A program made the position numbers and the translations under genes. Shown here piece by piece: positions 1 to 6,650 of a stretch of DNA of 15,403 bases (position 1 is the stretch's first letter; each line of letters opens with the position of its first letter). The notes under the pieces were generated by a model. It saw only the letters and a list, made by a program, of their open reading frames with translations. It made no database searches and had not been told where the DNA came from. This stretch comes from Candidatus Aminicenantota bacterium (GTDB lineage: Bacteria > Acidobacteriota > Aminicenantia > Aminicenantales > Aminicenantaceae): NCBI GenBank assembly GCA_013139435.1, contig WTAW01000097.1, forward strand, positions 1 to 15,403, written 5' to 3'.

Positions 1-1
1 G

Positions 2-88
2 GTGGCGATGGAGAAGGGATTGAAGTTTGCGATTCGAGAGGGATCACGGACAGTCGGAGCGGGAACGGTCACGGAGATTTCAGATTAA
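2..88 (+). CDS. tuf: Elongation factor Tu, C-terminal end (partial)
   Basis: Only the last 28 codons are present; the gene begins upstream of the window. The frame reads VAMEKGLKFAIREGSRTVG and ends TVTEISD, stop TAA at 86-88. This is the conserved end of beta-barrel domain 3 of EF-Tu, the GTPase that delivers aminoacyl-tRNA to the ribosomal A site; the family reads FAIREGGRTVGAG at this point. The G domain is not visible. tuf directly before rpsJ is the common str-S10 junction, so rpsL, rpsG and fusA are probably further upstream, by inference. The identity is secure despite the short length because the motif is highly conserved. Confidence 0.95.
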   Translation: MAMEKGLKFAIREGSRTVGAGTVTEISD

Positions 89-202
89 CCGAGTGACCAT
101 GTAGGGTCAAGTCCCCGAATGGACCGAAAGACACAGACGAGAGATTAAAGAAAGGTTGAGAGATAAGATAACAATTTTAAGAGGACAACGAAGGACGTAA
201 AA
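89..202 (+). other. tuf-rpsJ intergenic region with small hairpins; possible S10 leader
   Basis: This is the longest non-coding stretch in the window. It contains a 5-bp hairpin TGACC (94-98) / GGTCA (105-109) with a 6-nt loop, followed by a 4-bp hairpin GTCC (111-114) / GGAC (121-124) with a 6-nt loop. GGTC at 105-108 could pair instead with GACC at 122-125, so two mutually exclusive folds are possible. No U-run follows, so it does not look like an intrinsic terminator. I could not find a convincing -35/-10 pair. In E. coli the S10 leader is the target of L4 autoregulation; a similar role here is only inferred. Confidence 0.4.
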
Positions 203-523
203 ATGGAAAAAATAAGAATCAGACTACAGTCATTTGACCACCGGTTGTTGGACCAGTCTGTCAAGGAAATCGTTATCAAAGCCAAAAGAACTGGAGCCAA
301 AGTGGCTGGCCCTATCCCACTGCCAACACGCATACATCGATTCTGTGTTCTTCGTTCTCCGCATGTGGACAAGAGATCCCGAGAGCATTTTGAGATGAGG
401 ATCCACAAAAGACTCCTAGATATCGGTGAGTACAACAACGAGACGATCGAAGAACTGCAGAAACTCGACCTCCCCGCAGGGATTGATGTTGAGATCCAGG
501 CCTTTGGTGGCGCAGGAGAGTAA
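203..523 (+). CDS. rpsJ: 30S ribosomal protein S10 (NusE)
   Basis: S10 sits in the head of the 30S subunit and, as NusE, also pairs with NusB in transcription antitermination. The 106-residue product starts MEKIRIRLQSFDHRLLDQS and contains the family signature GPIPLPTRIHRFCVLRSPHV at about 37-56, followed by the HFEMRIHKR segment on the long ribosome-contacting loop. The usual length is about 102-105, so only the tail FGGAGE is slightly long. The start is an ATG with AAGGA at 191-195, 7 nt upstream. It is the first gene after the longest gap in the window, which suits the head of the S10 cluster, and only 2 nt separate it from rplC. Confidence 0.98.
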   Translation: MEKIRIRLQSFDHRLLDQSVKEIVIKAKRTGAKVAGPIPLPTRIHRFCVLRSPHVDKRSREHFEMRIHKRLLDIGEYNNETIEELQKLDLPAGIDVEIQAFGGAGE

Positions 524-525
524 CG

Positions 526-1188
526 ATGATAGAAGGTTTGATAGGAAAAAAGATAGGCATGACCCAGCAGTTTGACGAGCAGGGGAATGCCATCCCTGTC
601 ACGATTATTCAGGTCGGACCCTGTACGGTGATCCAGACAAGAACCGAGGGGAGGGATGGTTATTCAGCGCTCCAGTTGGGTTTTGTCGAAGAGAAATCCA
701 AGAGGAAACCGAACAAGGCTATGGAAGGACATTTTCAAAAATCCGGTATCCCTCCAACCAAAGTCCTCCGCGAATTTCAGTACGAAACAAAAGAAGAGGT
801 AAAAGAGGGGGATCAGTTCTTTGTGGATATCTTCCAGGTCGGCGATAAAGTCGATGTAGTGGGAACGAGCAAAGGAAAGGGATTCGCGGGTGTTATCAAG
901 CGCTGGGGCTTTCACGGAGGAAAGAGCACTCACGGGTCCATGTTCCACAGGTCTCCTGGTTCGATCGGATGTTCCGCAGACCCATCGCATGTCCTGAAGG
1001 GAACAAAGCTCCCCGGTCAAATGGGAGACGAACGCGTGACTGTAAAGAATCTGTTGATCATCGAAACCGATAAAGAACACAACCTCCTTGTGGTCAAGGG
1101 CGCAGTTCCTGGCGCAAAGGGAGGCTATCTATTGATAAAAAAGACAAATTTTCAGGCCAAATCTACTGGCAAGGAAAAGAAAGAGTAA
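526..1188 (+). CDS. rplC: 50S ribosomal protein L3
   Basis: L3 is an early-assembling 23S rRNA-binding protein whose long internal extension reaches towards the peptidyl transferase centre. The 220-residue product has the N-terminal signature GLIGKKIGMTQQF (4-16). The conserved central stretch contains SKGKGFAGVIKRWGFHGG (115-132), THGSMFHRSPGSIG (135-148) and LPGQMG (162-167), and KGAVPGAKGG (191-200) lies near the end. Length is normal for the family and the C-terminus is lysine-rich. The ATG is preceded by AGGAG inside the end of rpsJ, 2 nt after the rpsJ stop. The neighbouring rplD begins 3 nt after its own stop. I see no irregularity. Confidence 0.98.
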   Translation: MIEGLIGKKIGMTQQFDEQGNAIPVTIIQVGPCTVIQTRTEGRDGYSALQLGFVEEKSKRKPNKAMEGHFQKSGIPPTKVLREFQYETKEEVKEGDQFFVDIFQVGDKVDVVGTSKGKGFAGVIKRWGFHGGKSTHGSMFHRSPGSIGCSADPSHVLKGTKLPGQMGDERVTVKNLLIIETDKEHNLLVVKGAVPGAKGGYLLIKKTNFQAKSTGKEKKE

Positions 1189-1191
1189 AAA

Positions 1192-1812
1192 ATGGCAAAA
1201 GTTCAAGTTCTGGACAGTGCTGGAAACAAGGTCAAGGAGATCAGCGTTCCAGGTGGAGTCCTTGATTCTCCTCTAAAAGAGCACCTTCTCTATGAATCTG
1301 TCGTGAATTACCGGGCTAATCAGAGAAGCGGTACAGCTGCAACAAAAACCCGAGCGATGGTGAGCGGCGGAGGACGGAAACCATGGAAACAAAAGGGCAC
1401 CGGCCGGGCGCGCGCAGGCAGCACCCGATCCCCCATTTGGAGGAAGGGAGGCGTAACCTTTGGCCCCTCTCCCAGAAATTATGCATACAGCATGCCTAAA
1501 AAAGCGAAGAGGAATGCGCTCAAATCAGCTCTGTCCATGAAACTCAGCGAAAAACAACTGTTTATTCTTGACGCCATTGAGTTTAAAGAGCCCAAGACGA
1601 AAGAGGGAGTGAAGTTCTTGAAGGGACTCAAGCTGGATTCCGCTCTGGTTGTGGATAACCATGCAAATAAAAATATGTTTCTTTCTTTAAGGAATATTCC
1701 AAAAGTGAAAGCCATCGATCACACCAATTTGAACGTGTATGATGTGCTGAATTTTAAGTCCCTTGTTTTTTCACAGAAGGCATTTGAATCTTTGATGGAG
1801 AAGCTAAAGTGA
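1192..1812 (+). CDS. rplD: 50S ribosomal protein L4
   Basis: L4 binds domain I of 23S rRNA and lines the constriction of the nascent-peptide exit tunnel. In gammaproteobacteria it also represses the S10 operon. The 206-residue product carries the conserved tunnel loop at about 61-80, GRKPWKQKGTGRARAGSTRS, where macrolide-resistance changes fall in other species, followed by PIWRKGGVTFGPSPRNY. The loop looks normal, with no insertion or deletion. The C-terminal part has the expected Rossmann-like content (LDSALVVDN, KVKAIDHTNLNVYDVL). The length is typical. The stop TGA overlaps the GTG start of rplW. Whether L4 regulates this cluster cannot be told from the protein alone. Confidence 0.98.
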   Translation: MAKVQVLDSAGNKVKEISVPGGVLDSPLKEHLLYESVVNYRANQRSGTAATKTRAMVSGGGRKPWKQKGTGRARAGSTRSPIWRKGGVTFGPSPRNYAYSMPKKAKRNALKSALSMKLSEKQLFILDAIEFKEPKTKEGVKFLKGLKLDSALVVDNHANKNMFLSLRNIPKVKAIDHTNLNVYDVLNFKSLVFSQKAFESLMEKLK

Positions 1813-2102
1813 AAGATCCTTACACAATCATTTTGCGGCCAGTCATCACAGAAAAGAGCACTTGGTTAAAAGAGGTCAACAGAGAGATTTGCTTCGAGGT
1901 CGCCCCCCATGCGAACAAGATCGAGATCAAGGAAGCCATAGAACAACTCTTCAAGATTAAGGTCGAGAGTGTCCATATCGTCAAGAAAAAGGGAAAGCGG
2001 AGACGAGTGGGACGGAACGAAGGAAAAACAAAGGATTGGAAAAAGGCCTATGTGAAACTCAAAGAGGGCGAAAAGATGATCGAATATTTTGAGGCTGTCT
2101 AA
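1809..2102 (+). CDS. rplW: 50S ribosomal protein L23
   Basis: L23 lies at the exit of the polypeptide tunnel and is the docking site for trigger factor and SRP. The 97-residue product shows the family start DPYTIILRPVITEKST (3-18) and the central EVAPHANKIEIKEAIEQLF. The basic KKKGKRRRVGRNEGKTKDWKKAYV follows, the unstructured loop that contacts rRNA; it appears in the family as GKxKRxGRxxGxxxxWKKAxV. The start codon is GTG, overlapping the rplD stop in a GTGA arrangement, with GGAG at 1797-1800, 8 nt upstream. The 4-nt overlap suggests translational coupling to rplD. Length is usual. Confidence 0.98.
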   Translation: MKDPYTIILRPVITEKSTWLKEVNREICFEVAPHANKIEIKEAIEQLFKIKVESVHIVKKKGKRRRVGRNEGKTKDWKKAYVKLKEGEKMIEYFEAV

Positions 2103-2103
2103 A

Positions 2104-2931
2104 ATGGGTGTAAAAACATACAGACCAACAACATCGAGCTTGAGGCACAGGACTGGCTTGACCTATGAGGAGTTGACCACGAGCGATCCCTATAAGCCAT
2201 TGCTCCAACCTCTGAAGAAATCGGGGGGAAGAAACTCCCGGGGCCGGATCTCCATCCGTTTTCGTGGCGGAGGTCACAAACGGAGCTACCGCATCATTGA
2301 TTTTAAGCGGGGTAAGATCGACATACCGGGCGAGGTGGAAACGATCGAATACGATCCCAACCGCTCAGCGTTCATCTCCCTGATAAAATATAAAGATGGA
2401 GAGAGGCGATACATCGTGACCCCATACAATTTGGCAGTTGGTCAGATCGTCGTATCTTCGGACAAACAGGTGGATATCCTTCCCGGAAATGCCATGCCCC
2501 TACACTTTATCCCCTTGGGAACGGTGGTTCACAACCTGGAACTGAAGAAGGGCAAGGGTGGGCAGATCGCCAAGTCGGCGGGAACCAGCGCACAGATCCT
2601 AGCTAAAGAGGGCAATTATGCGCAGATCCGGATGCCCTCTTCTGAGATCCGAAAGATCCATCTCGACTGCCGGGCAACCGTGGGTGAAGTGAGCAATCCT
2701 GACCACCAGAATGTCTCCATCGGTAAAGCGGGACGGACGAGATGGAAGGGACGGAGGCCCCATGTGCGGGGAACCGCTATGAATCCCATCGATCACCCCC
2801 ATGGAGGCGGCGAGGGGAAAGCCAAAGGCGGACGGAATCCCGTCTCGCCCACGGGTCAACCTACAAAAGGATTTAAGACCAGAAAAAACAAACGAACCCA
2901 AAAATTTATCGTTCGAAGAAGGAGTAAATAA
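2104..2931 (+). CDS. rplB: 50S ribosomal protein L2
   Basis: L2 is a primary 23S rRNA-binding protein that helps the subunits associate and supports the peptidyl transferase centre. From the ATG at 2104 the product is 275 residues, the standard length. It starts MGVKTYRPTTSSLRHRT, has GRNSRGRISIRFRGGGHKR (42-60), and carries the near-invariant HPHGGGEGK at 231-239, which includes the histidine implicated near the catalytic centre. A frame-compatible TTG at 2089 would add MRLSK but lies inside rplW and lacks family support. GAGG at 2091-2094 is well placed for the ATG. The gene begins 1 nt after the rplW stop. Confidence 0.98.
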   Translation: MGVKTYRPTTSSLRHRTGLTYEELTTSDPYKPLLQPLKKSGGRNSRGRISIRFRGGGHKRSYRIIDFKRGKIDIPGEVETIEYDPNRSAFISLIKYKDGERRYIVTPYNLAVGQIVVSSDKQVDILPGNAMPLHFIPLGTVVHNLELKKGKGGQIAKSAGTSAQILAKEGNYAQIRMPSSEIRKIHLDCRATVGEVSNPDHQNVSIGKAGRTRWKGRRPHVRGTAMNPIDHPHGGGEGKAKGGRNPVSPTGQPTKGFKTRKNKRTQKFIVRRRSK

Positions 2932-2933
2932 TT

Positions 2934-3224
2934 ATGGGCAGGTCGCTAAAGAAAGGGCCTTTTATTGAGGAAAAGCTTCTGAAGAGGGTCGAGGCGTCTG
3001 CGTCTCAAAGGGAAAAGAGACAGGTCATCAAGACATGGTCTCGAAGTTCCACGGTCATTCCGGAAATGGTGGGCTTGACTATCGCTGTCCATAACGGAAG
3101 AAAGTTTATTCCTGTGTTTATTACAGAGAACATGGTTGGTCATAAACTGGGAGAGTTTTCTCCCTCAAGAACTTTTAAAGGACACACCTCAAGAACTGCA
3201 CGCACAATCAGGATGAAGAAGTAA
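2934..3224 (+). CDS. rpsS: 30S ribosomal protein S19
   Basis: S19 forms a complex with S13 in the 30S head and contacts the A-site finger and tRNA region. The 96-residue product begins MGRSLKKGPFIEEKLLKRV and contains the family core IKTWSRSSTVIPEMVGLTIAVHNG (with breaks at 32-55). The C-terminal signature GHKLGEFSPSRTFKGH is at 69-84. Length is typical (about 90-95). The ATG has a strong AAGGAG at 2919-2924, 9 nt upstream, in the last codons of rplB. Only 2 nt separate rplB from rpsS and 2 nt separate rpsS from rplV. Nothing is unusual. Confidence 0.98.
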   Translation: MGRSLKKGPFIEEKLLKRVEASASQREKRQVIKTWSRSSTVIPEMVGLTIAVHNGRKFIPVFITENMVGHKLGEFSPSRTFKGHTSRTARTIRMKK

Positions 3225-3226
3225 AA

Positions 3227-3589
3227 ATGGACAAAGAAAATATTATCGCTCATGCCATCGCAAAATATGTGAGGATTTCTCCACAAAAATGCCGGCTCGT
3301 TACGGACCTTGTCCGGGACAGGTATGTTGGGGAAGCTCTTACGATCCTCCAATTTTCCAAGAAAAAGAAGGCCAGTGCCATTGTCGAAAAAGTCCTCCGT
3401 TCGGCCATTGCAAATGCGCAGCAAACAGGGTCTGACGTGGACGTGGACAACCTCTATATATCAGAAATATTCGTCAATCAAGGGCCTCAATGGAAAAGAT
3501 GGCAGGCTGTTCCCATGGGAAGAGCCGCAAGGATTCTGAAAAAGACGAGCCACGTCCATGTCTATTTGGAAGAAAAAAAAGGGAGATAA
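3227..3589 (+). CDS. rplV: 50S ribosomal protein L22
   Basis: L22 binds all six domains of 23S rRNA and its beta-hairpin helps form the exit-tunnel constriction opposite L4. The 120-residue product carries the family core AKYVRISPQKCRLVTDLVR (12-30), then SAIANAQQ (59-66) and the hairpin plus terminal strand MGRAARILKKTSHVHVYLEE (97-116). The usual length is about 110-118. The hairpin region shows no duplication or deletion of the macrolide-resistance kind. The upstream Shine-Dalgarno is weak (GAAGAAG at the end of rpsS), so translation is probably coupled to rpsS, 2 nt away. This is inference from spacing. Confidence 0.98.
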   Translation: MDKENIIAHAIAKYVRISPQKCRLVTDLVRDRYVGEALTILQFSKKKKASAIVEKVLRSAIANAQQTGSDVDVDNLYISEIFVNQGPQWKRWQAVPMGRAARILKKTSHVHVYLEEKKGR

Positions 3590-3591
3590 CA

Positions 3592-4260
3592 GTGGGTCAG
3601 AAAACACATCCAGTTGGATTTAGGTTAGGCTTTAACAAGCAATGGAGCTCTCGCTGGTTTGCCAAAGGTAAGGACTACAGTCGATTGATCCACGAGGATC
3701 TCCATATGAAAAAGATCGTGAAGGAACGCTATAAACATGCTGGAATATCTGAAGTAGATGTGGAGAGAGTGGGTCCCAAGATCAGGATCATCATCCATAC
3801 GGCACGGCCCGGTATTGTGATCGGGCGTGGAGGCAAGGAGATCGAGAGCCTCAAGAAGATTCTTCAGGGCATTTCATCGAAGGAAATCTATATCGATATC
3901 CGTGAAGTCGATAAGCCGGAAACCAATGCATTGTTGGTAGCAATGGGAATTGCCATTCAGTTAGAGAAAAGGATCGCCTACAGACGCGCGATGCGACGTG
4001 CTGTTGAGATGGCCATGAAGATGGGAGCCAAAGGGATCAAAGTGATGTGTTCTGGCCGTTTGGGAGGTGTAGAGATTGCAAGGTCGGAATGGTATCTTCG
4101 GGGGCAATTGCCTCTTCAAACTTTGAGAGCGGATATTGACTATGGTTTTACCGAAGCGTTTACGTCCTACGGACAGATTGGCATCAAGGTCTGGGTGTAC
4201 ACCTCAGACAAAGAGAAAGAGAAAGTGACGGTGCAGACTGCGGAGGTTGAGGAGATTTAA
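3592..4260 (+). CDS. rpsC: 30S ribosomal protein S3
   Basis: S3 stands at the mRNA entry channel and contributes to the ribosomal helicase activity. The start chosen is GTG at 3592, giving VGQKTHPVGFRLG, which matches the family MGQKxHPxGFRLG; the frame stays open upstream to an ATG at 3490, but that lies within rplV. GGGAG at 3581-3585 is 6 nt upstream. The product has 222 residues. A KH domain carries the GxxG-type loop PGIVIGRGGKEI (73-84). The basic triad R131-R132-R135 aligns with the residues proposed for mRNA unwinding in E. coli. MCSGRLGGVEIARSEWYLRG at 152-171 is the C-terminal domain signature. Confidence 0.98.
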   Translation: MGQKTHPVGFRLGFNKQWSSRWFAKGKDYSRLIHEDLHMKKIVKERYKHAGISEVDVERVGPKIRIIIHTARPGIVIGRGGKEIESLKKILQGISSKEIYIDIREVDKPETNALLVAMGIAIQLEKRIAYRRAMRRAVEMAMKMGAKGIKVMCSGRLGGVEIARSEWYLRGQLPLQTLRADIDYGFTEAFTSYGQIGIKVWVYTSDKEKEKVTVQTAEVEEI

Positions 4261-4262
4261 CC

Positions 4263-4685
4263 ATGCTAATGCCAAAAAAGGTAAAACACCGGAAACAGCA
4301 AAGAGGCCGCATGAAGGGAAAGCCCATCCGTGGAGCAATCCTGGTATTCGGAGAGTTCGGCCTCCAAGCTCTAGAACCATGCTGGATCACTGCCCGTCAA
4401 ATTGAAGCAGGCCGGATCGCCATCACCCGCCACGTCAAGAGAAAAGGAAAATTGTGGATCCGTGTTTTCCCTTGGAAACCCATCACCAAGAAGCCAACGG
4501 AAGTCCGGATGGGAAAGGGCAAGGGCGATCCGGAGTTTTGGGTCGATGTGGTCAAACCAGGGAAGATCTTGTATGAATTGGAAGGTGTCTCTGAGCCTTT
4601 AGCCAAGGAAGCCATGCGGCTGGCTGCCAACAAACTGTCTGTGAAGACAAGGTTTATAACCAGGACTATTAGGGAACTACGATGA
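4263..4685 (+). CDS. rplP: 50S ribosomal protein L16
   Basis: L16 organises the A-site and P-site tRNA acceptor region of the large subunit. The 140-residue product begins MLMPKKVKHRKQQRGRMKG and has FGEFGLQALEPCWITARQIE (29-48). It also has KPITKKPTEVRMGKGKG (72-88), including the arginine (R82) that is hydroxylated in some gammaproteobacteria, and FWVDVVKPGKILYELEG (92-108). Length matches the family. The first ATG at 4263 fits GAGGAG at 4249-4254 (8 nt); the in-frame ATG at 4269 would lie 14 nt away and is less likely. The stop TGA overlaps the ATG of rpmC as ATGA. Confidence 0.98.
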   Translation: MLMPKKVKHRKQQRGRMKGKPIRGAILVFGEFGLQALEPCWITARQIEAGRIAITRHVKRKGKLWIRVFPWKPITKKPTEVRMGKGKGDPEFWVDVVKPGKILYELEGVSEPLAKEAMRLAANKLSVKTRFITRTIRELR

Positions 4686-4879
4686 AAGCCACAGAATTCA
4701 GAGAATTGACTGAAGACGAGTTGCTCAACAAGGAAGAAGAGTTGAAAGACCAGCTTTTTAAGCTGAAGTTTCAGCATGCGTTGGGACAGCTCGAGAATGC
4801 GATGAAGCTTAAAAATATAAAAAAAGATCTTGCGCGCATCAAAACCATACTTAGAGAAAAAAATAAAGGGACGGAATAA
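4682..4879 (+). CDS. rpmC: 50S ribosomal protein L29
   Basis: L29 is a small two-helix protein near the tunnel exit next to L23. The 65-residue product MKATEFRELTEDELLNKEEE... contains the family pattern ELxxKxxELKxxLFxLKFQHALGQLEN (about 14-39) and the end KNIKKDLARIKTILREK (44-60). It is rich in Lys, Glu and Leu and would form an antiparallel helical hairpin, as known for L29. Its length is normal. The ATG overlaps the rplP stop by 4 nt (ATGA), with only a weak AGGG upstream, so coupling to rplP is likely. rpsQ follows after 3 nt. Confidence 0.96.
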   Translation: MKATEFRELTEDELLNKEEELKDQLFKLKFQHALGQLENAMKLKNIKKDLARIKTILREKNKGTE

Positions 4880-4882
4880 AGA

Positions 4883-5176
4883 ATGGACACAATTCAAGGG
4901 AGAAAGACAACTAAAGTTGGTGTTGTTACCGGGAACAAGATGAAAAAGACTGTAACAGTTCTTGTCGAACGTCAAGTGAGACATCCGCTGTATAAGAAGA
5001 TCATTAAAAGACGCAAGAAGTTTCTTGTTCATGATGAGTACGAGAAATGCAAGATCGGCGATGTGGTCAAGATCGTCGAGACACGACCCCTCAGCAAGAG
5101 AAAGAGATGGCGCGTGAAAGAGATCGTTGGCCTGTCTCCTTCTGAAGTCGAGAAGGAAAACGAGGATAAAAAATAA
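4883..5176 (+). CDS. rpsQ: 30S ribosomal protein S17
   Basis: S17 is a primary 16S rRNA-binding protein with an OB fold. The product has 97 residues. The core reads KVGVVTGNKMKKTVTVLVER (11-30), RHPLYKKIIKRRKKFLVHDE (33-52) and CKIGDVVKIVETRPLSKRKR (56-75), all family signatures. The remaining tail, about 83-97, ends SPSEVEKENEDKK and is a charged, probably disordered extension; the E. coli protein has about 84 residues. The beta-hairpin loop is intact. The start ATG lies 3 nt after rpmC, and the stop TAA shares one base with the rplN ATG (TAATG), a reinitiation arrangement. Confidence 0.97.
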   Translation: MDTIQGRKTTKVGVVTGNKMKKTVTVLVERQVRHPLYKKIIKRRKKFLVHDEYEKCKIGDVVKIVETRPLSKRKRWRVKEIVGLSPSEVEKENEDKK

Positions 5177-5544
5177 TGATACAACAAGAGACTATGCTCA
5201 AAGTCGCTGACAATTCAGGAGCGCGGAAGATTTTGTGCATAACTCCCCTTGGCGGAGGAGTTGGCAAGACGGCAGCTGTCGGAGATATCATTTCCGCATC
5301 TGTGAAGGAAGCGGAGCCGGAGAGTAAAATCCCTAAAGGAACAGTCATCCGTGCTGTTGTCGTTCGGTCAAGAAAGGAGATCCGACGTAAAGACGGTTCC
5401 TACATCCGATTTGATGACAATGCCGCCGTGATCATAGACCGTCAAGGAGAACCCATCGGAACCCGTGTTTTTGGCCCGGTTGGACGGGAATTGCGTGAGA
5501 GAAAATTCATGAAAATCGTCTCCCTCGCTCCAGAGGTGCTCTGA
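5176..5544 (+). CDS. rplN: 50S ribosomal protein L14
   Basis: L14 lies at the subunit interface, forms intersubunit bridges and is the docking point for the silencing factor RsfS. The 122-residue product has exactly the usual family length. It reads MIQQETMLKVADNSGARKIL at the N-terminus and has GDIISASVKEAEP. The signature KGTVIRAVVVRSRKEIRRKD follows, then FDDNAAVIID and the end GTRVFGPVGRELRERKFMKI. GAGGA at 5162-5166 precedes the ATG by 9 nt. The start overlaps the rpsQ stop by one base and the stop overlaps the rplX start by one base (TGATG). This gene opens the spc cluster in E. coli; here there is no gap or separate promoter. Confidence 0.98.
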   Translation: MIQQETMLKVADNSGARKILCITPLGGGVGKTAAVGDIISASVKEAEPESKIPKGTVIRAVVVRSRKEIRRKDGSYIRFDDNAAVIIDRQGEPIGTRVFGPVGRELRERKFMKIVSLAPEVL

Positions 5545-5873
5545 TGAATAAGATGAAAGTCAAAAAGAATGACGAAGTTATTGTCCTCAAAGGGAAAGAC
5601 CAGGGAAAAACAGGTAAAGTCCTCAGAGTGAATCCAGAAAAGAGAACCGTCATTGTCGAGAAGATAAAGTTTGCTAAAGAGTTCATTCGGCGTGATCAGA
5701 GCAAAAATATTCAAGGTGGGATCATGGAAAAGGAATCCCCTGTCCATGTGTCCAATGTGATGCTCTACTGTTCCGAGTGTGCACAGGGTGTGCGCGTAAG
5801 AACAAAGAGACTCGAAGACGGAAGCAAGATCAGGATTTGTGCCAAATGCGACATAAGCATGGAAAAGAATTGA
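5544..5873 (+). CDS. rplX: 50S ribosomal protein L24, with a four-cysteine zinc-ribbon-like motif
   Basis: L24 is an assembly initiator of the large subunit with a KOW domain that binds the 5' end of 23S rRNA. The 109-residue product has the KOW segment KKNDEVIVLKGKDQGKTGKV (7-26) and the family stretch QGGIMEKESPVHVSNVMLY (57-75). C76-x2-C79 and C99-x2-C102 then form a zinc-ribbon-like pair of CxxC knuckles. Many bacterial L24 proteins have such cysteines, while E. coli L24 does not. The ATG at 5544 has GAGGTG 6 nt upstream; an in-frame ATG at 5553 is too far from it. Zinc binding is inferred from the spacing. Confidence 0.97.
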   Translation: MNKMKVKKNDEVIVLKGKDQGKTGKVLRVNPEKRTVIVEKIKFAKEFIRRDQSKNIQGGIMEKESPVHVSNVMLYCSECAQGVRVRTKRLEDGSKIRICAKCDISMEKN

Positions 5874-5886
5874 CAAGGAATAAAAA

Positions 5887-6432
5887 ATGAGTCGCCTCCA
5901 GGAAAAGTATAAAAAAGAGATTATCCCAGAACTCCAGAAAGAGTTGTCCATAAATAATAAAATGGCTGTTCCCAGACTTGAAAAGATCGTTATCAATATC
6001 GGTGTAGGAGAAGCCATTCAGAATATCAAAGCTTTGGATACAGCCAAGAAGGAGTTAAGCCTTATCACCGGACAGTGGCCGGCTGTGGGGAGAGCGAAGA
6101 AATCCATCTCTTCATTCAAGCTGCGGCAAGGACATGCCATTGCCTGTTATGTCACCCTCAGGGGAAAAATGATGTATGAGTTCTATGACCGCCTGGTCAA
6201 CATCGTCCTTCCCCGTGTGCGAGATTTTAGAGGAGTTCCCTCCCGGGCGTTTGACAAGAGAGGAAACTATACTCTTGGTTTGAAGGACCAGCTCGTTTTT
6301 CCCGAAATCGACTACACGAAAGTGGAAAAGTCACGCGGCATGAATATCACCATCGTGACTTCGGCGAAAAAGGACAAAGAAGCCTATGCTTTGCTTCAGA
6401 AATTAGGAATGCCCTTCAGTGGGGCATTGTAA
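5887..6432 (+). CDS. rplE: 50S ribosomal protein L5
   Basis: L5 binds 5S rRNA and forms part of the central protuberance, contacting S13 and P-site tRNA. The 181-residue product starts MSRLQEKYKKEIIPELQKE. It has KIVINIGVGEA (33-43), GQWPAVGRAKKSISSFKLRQ (62-81) and DFRGVPSRAFDKRGNYTLG (113-131), and closes with FPEIDYTKVEKSRGMNITIV (138-157), all diagnostic of the family. Length is standard (about 179-183). AAGGAA at 5875-5880 lies 6 nt before the ATG. There is a 13-nt gap from rplX and 11 nt to rpsN. Confidence 0.98.
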   Translation: MSRLQEKYKKEIIPELQKELSINNKMAVPRLEKIVINIGVGEAIQNIKALDTAKKELSLITGQWPAVGRAKKSISSFKLRQGHAIACYVTLRGKMMYEFYDRLVNIVLPRVRDFRGVPSRAFDKRGNYTLGLKDQLVFPEIDYTKVEKSRGMNITIVTSAKKDKEAYALLQKLGMPFSGAL

Positions 6433-6443
6433 GGAAGGCGAAA

Positions 6444-6629
6444 GTGTCTAGAAAGTCAAGTATGGCCAAATACTTAAAAGAACCAAAGTATTCTGTAAGG
6501 AAAAAATGCCGGTGCCGAATTTGCGGACGTTCCAAAGGATATTTTCGCAAGTTCGACATGTGTCGTCTCTGTTTTCGCGAGTTAGCTCTTAAAGGAGAGA
6601 TCCCAGGAATCATAAAGGCGTCCTGGTAA
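6444..6629 (+). CDS. rpsN: 30S ribosomal protein S14, zinc-type (type Z)
   Basis: S14 belongs to the 30S head next to S3 and S10. The 61-residue product is the short, zinc-containing form. C24-x2-C27 and C40-x2-C43 are the metal ligands, separated by GRSKGYFRKFDM, and the protein ends FRELALKGEIPGIIKASW, a strong family signature. The GTG at 6444 gives exactly 61 residues, the standard size of type-Z S14, with AAGGAAGG at 6431-6438 upstream. An in-frame ATG at 6462 would yield 55 residues and lose the conserved basic start. An extra cysteine, C22, precedes the first knuckle. The long cysteine-free S14 is not in this window. Confidence 0.97.
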   Translation: MSRKSSMAKYLKEPKYSVRKKCRCRICGRSKGYFRKFDMCRLCFRELALKGEIPGIIKASW

Positions 6630-6650
6630 AAGACAAAGAGAGGTTCAATT

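Noticed and set aside
156..175. Possible sigma-70 promoter (TTGAGA with an AT-rich stretch) before rpsJ
   Set aside because: TTGAGA and the TAAGAT/TAACAAT stretch are only a few bases apart rather than about 17, and no other pair fits well.
1371..1440. Possible macrolide-resistance change in the L4 loop
   Set aside because: The loop GRKPWKQKGTGRARAGSTRS follows the ordinary family pattern, with no insertion or deletion.
3490..3591. Upstream start for rpsC within rplV
   Set aside because: The family N-terminus GQKTHPVGFRLG begins at the GTG at 3592, which has GGGAG correctly spaced; the extra 34 codons are rplV read in another frame.
4397..5032. A 211-codon open frame on the - strand across rplP, rpmC and rpsQ
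   Set aside because: It is antisense to three conserved genes, has a low-complexity Phe/Leu-rich translation and no plausible ribosome binding site context.
5442..6017. A 191-codon open frame on the - strand across rplN, rplX and rplE
   Set aside because: It is a shadow of lysine-rich coding sequence (AAA/AAG read as Phe/Leu), with no recognisable domain.
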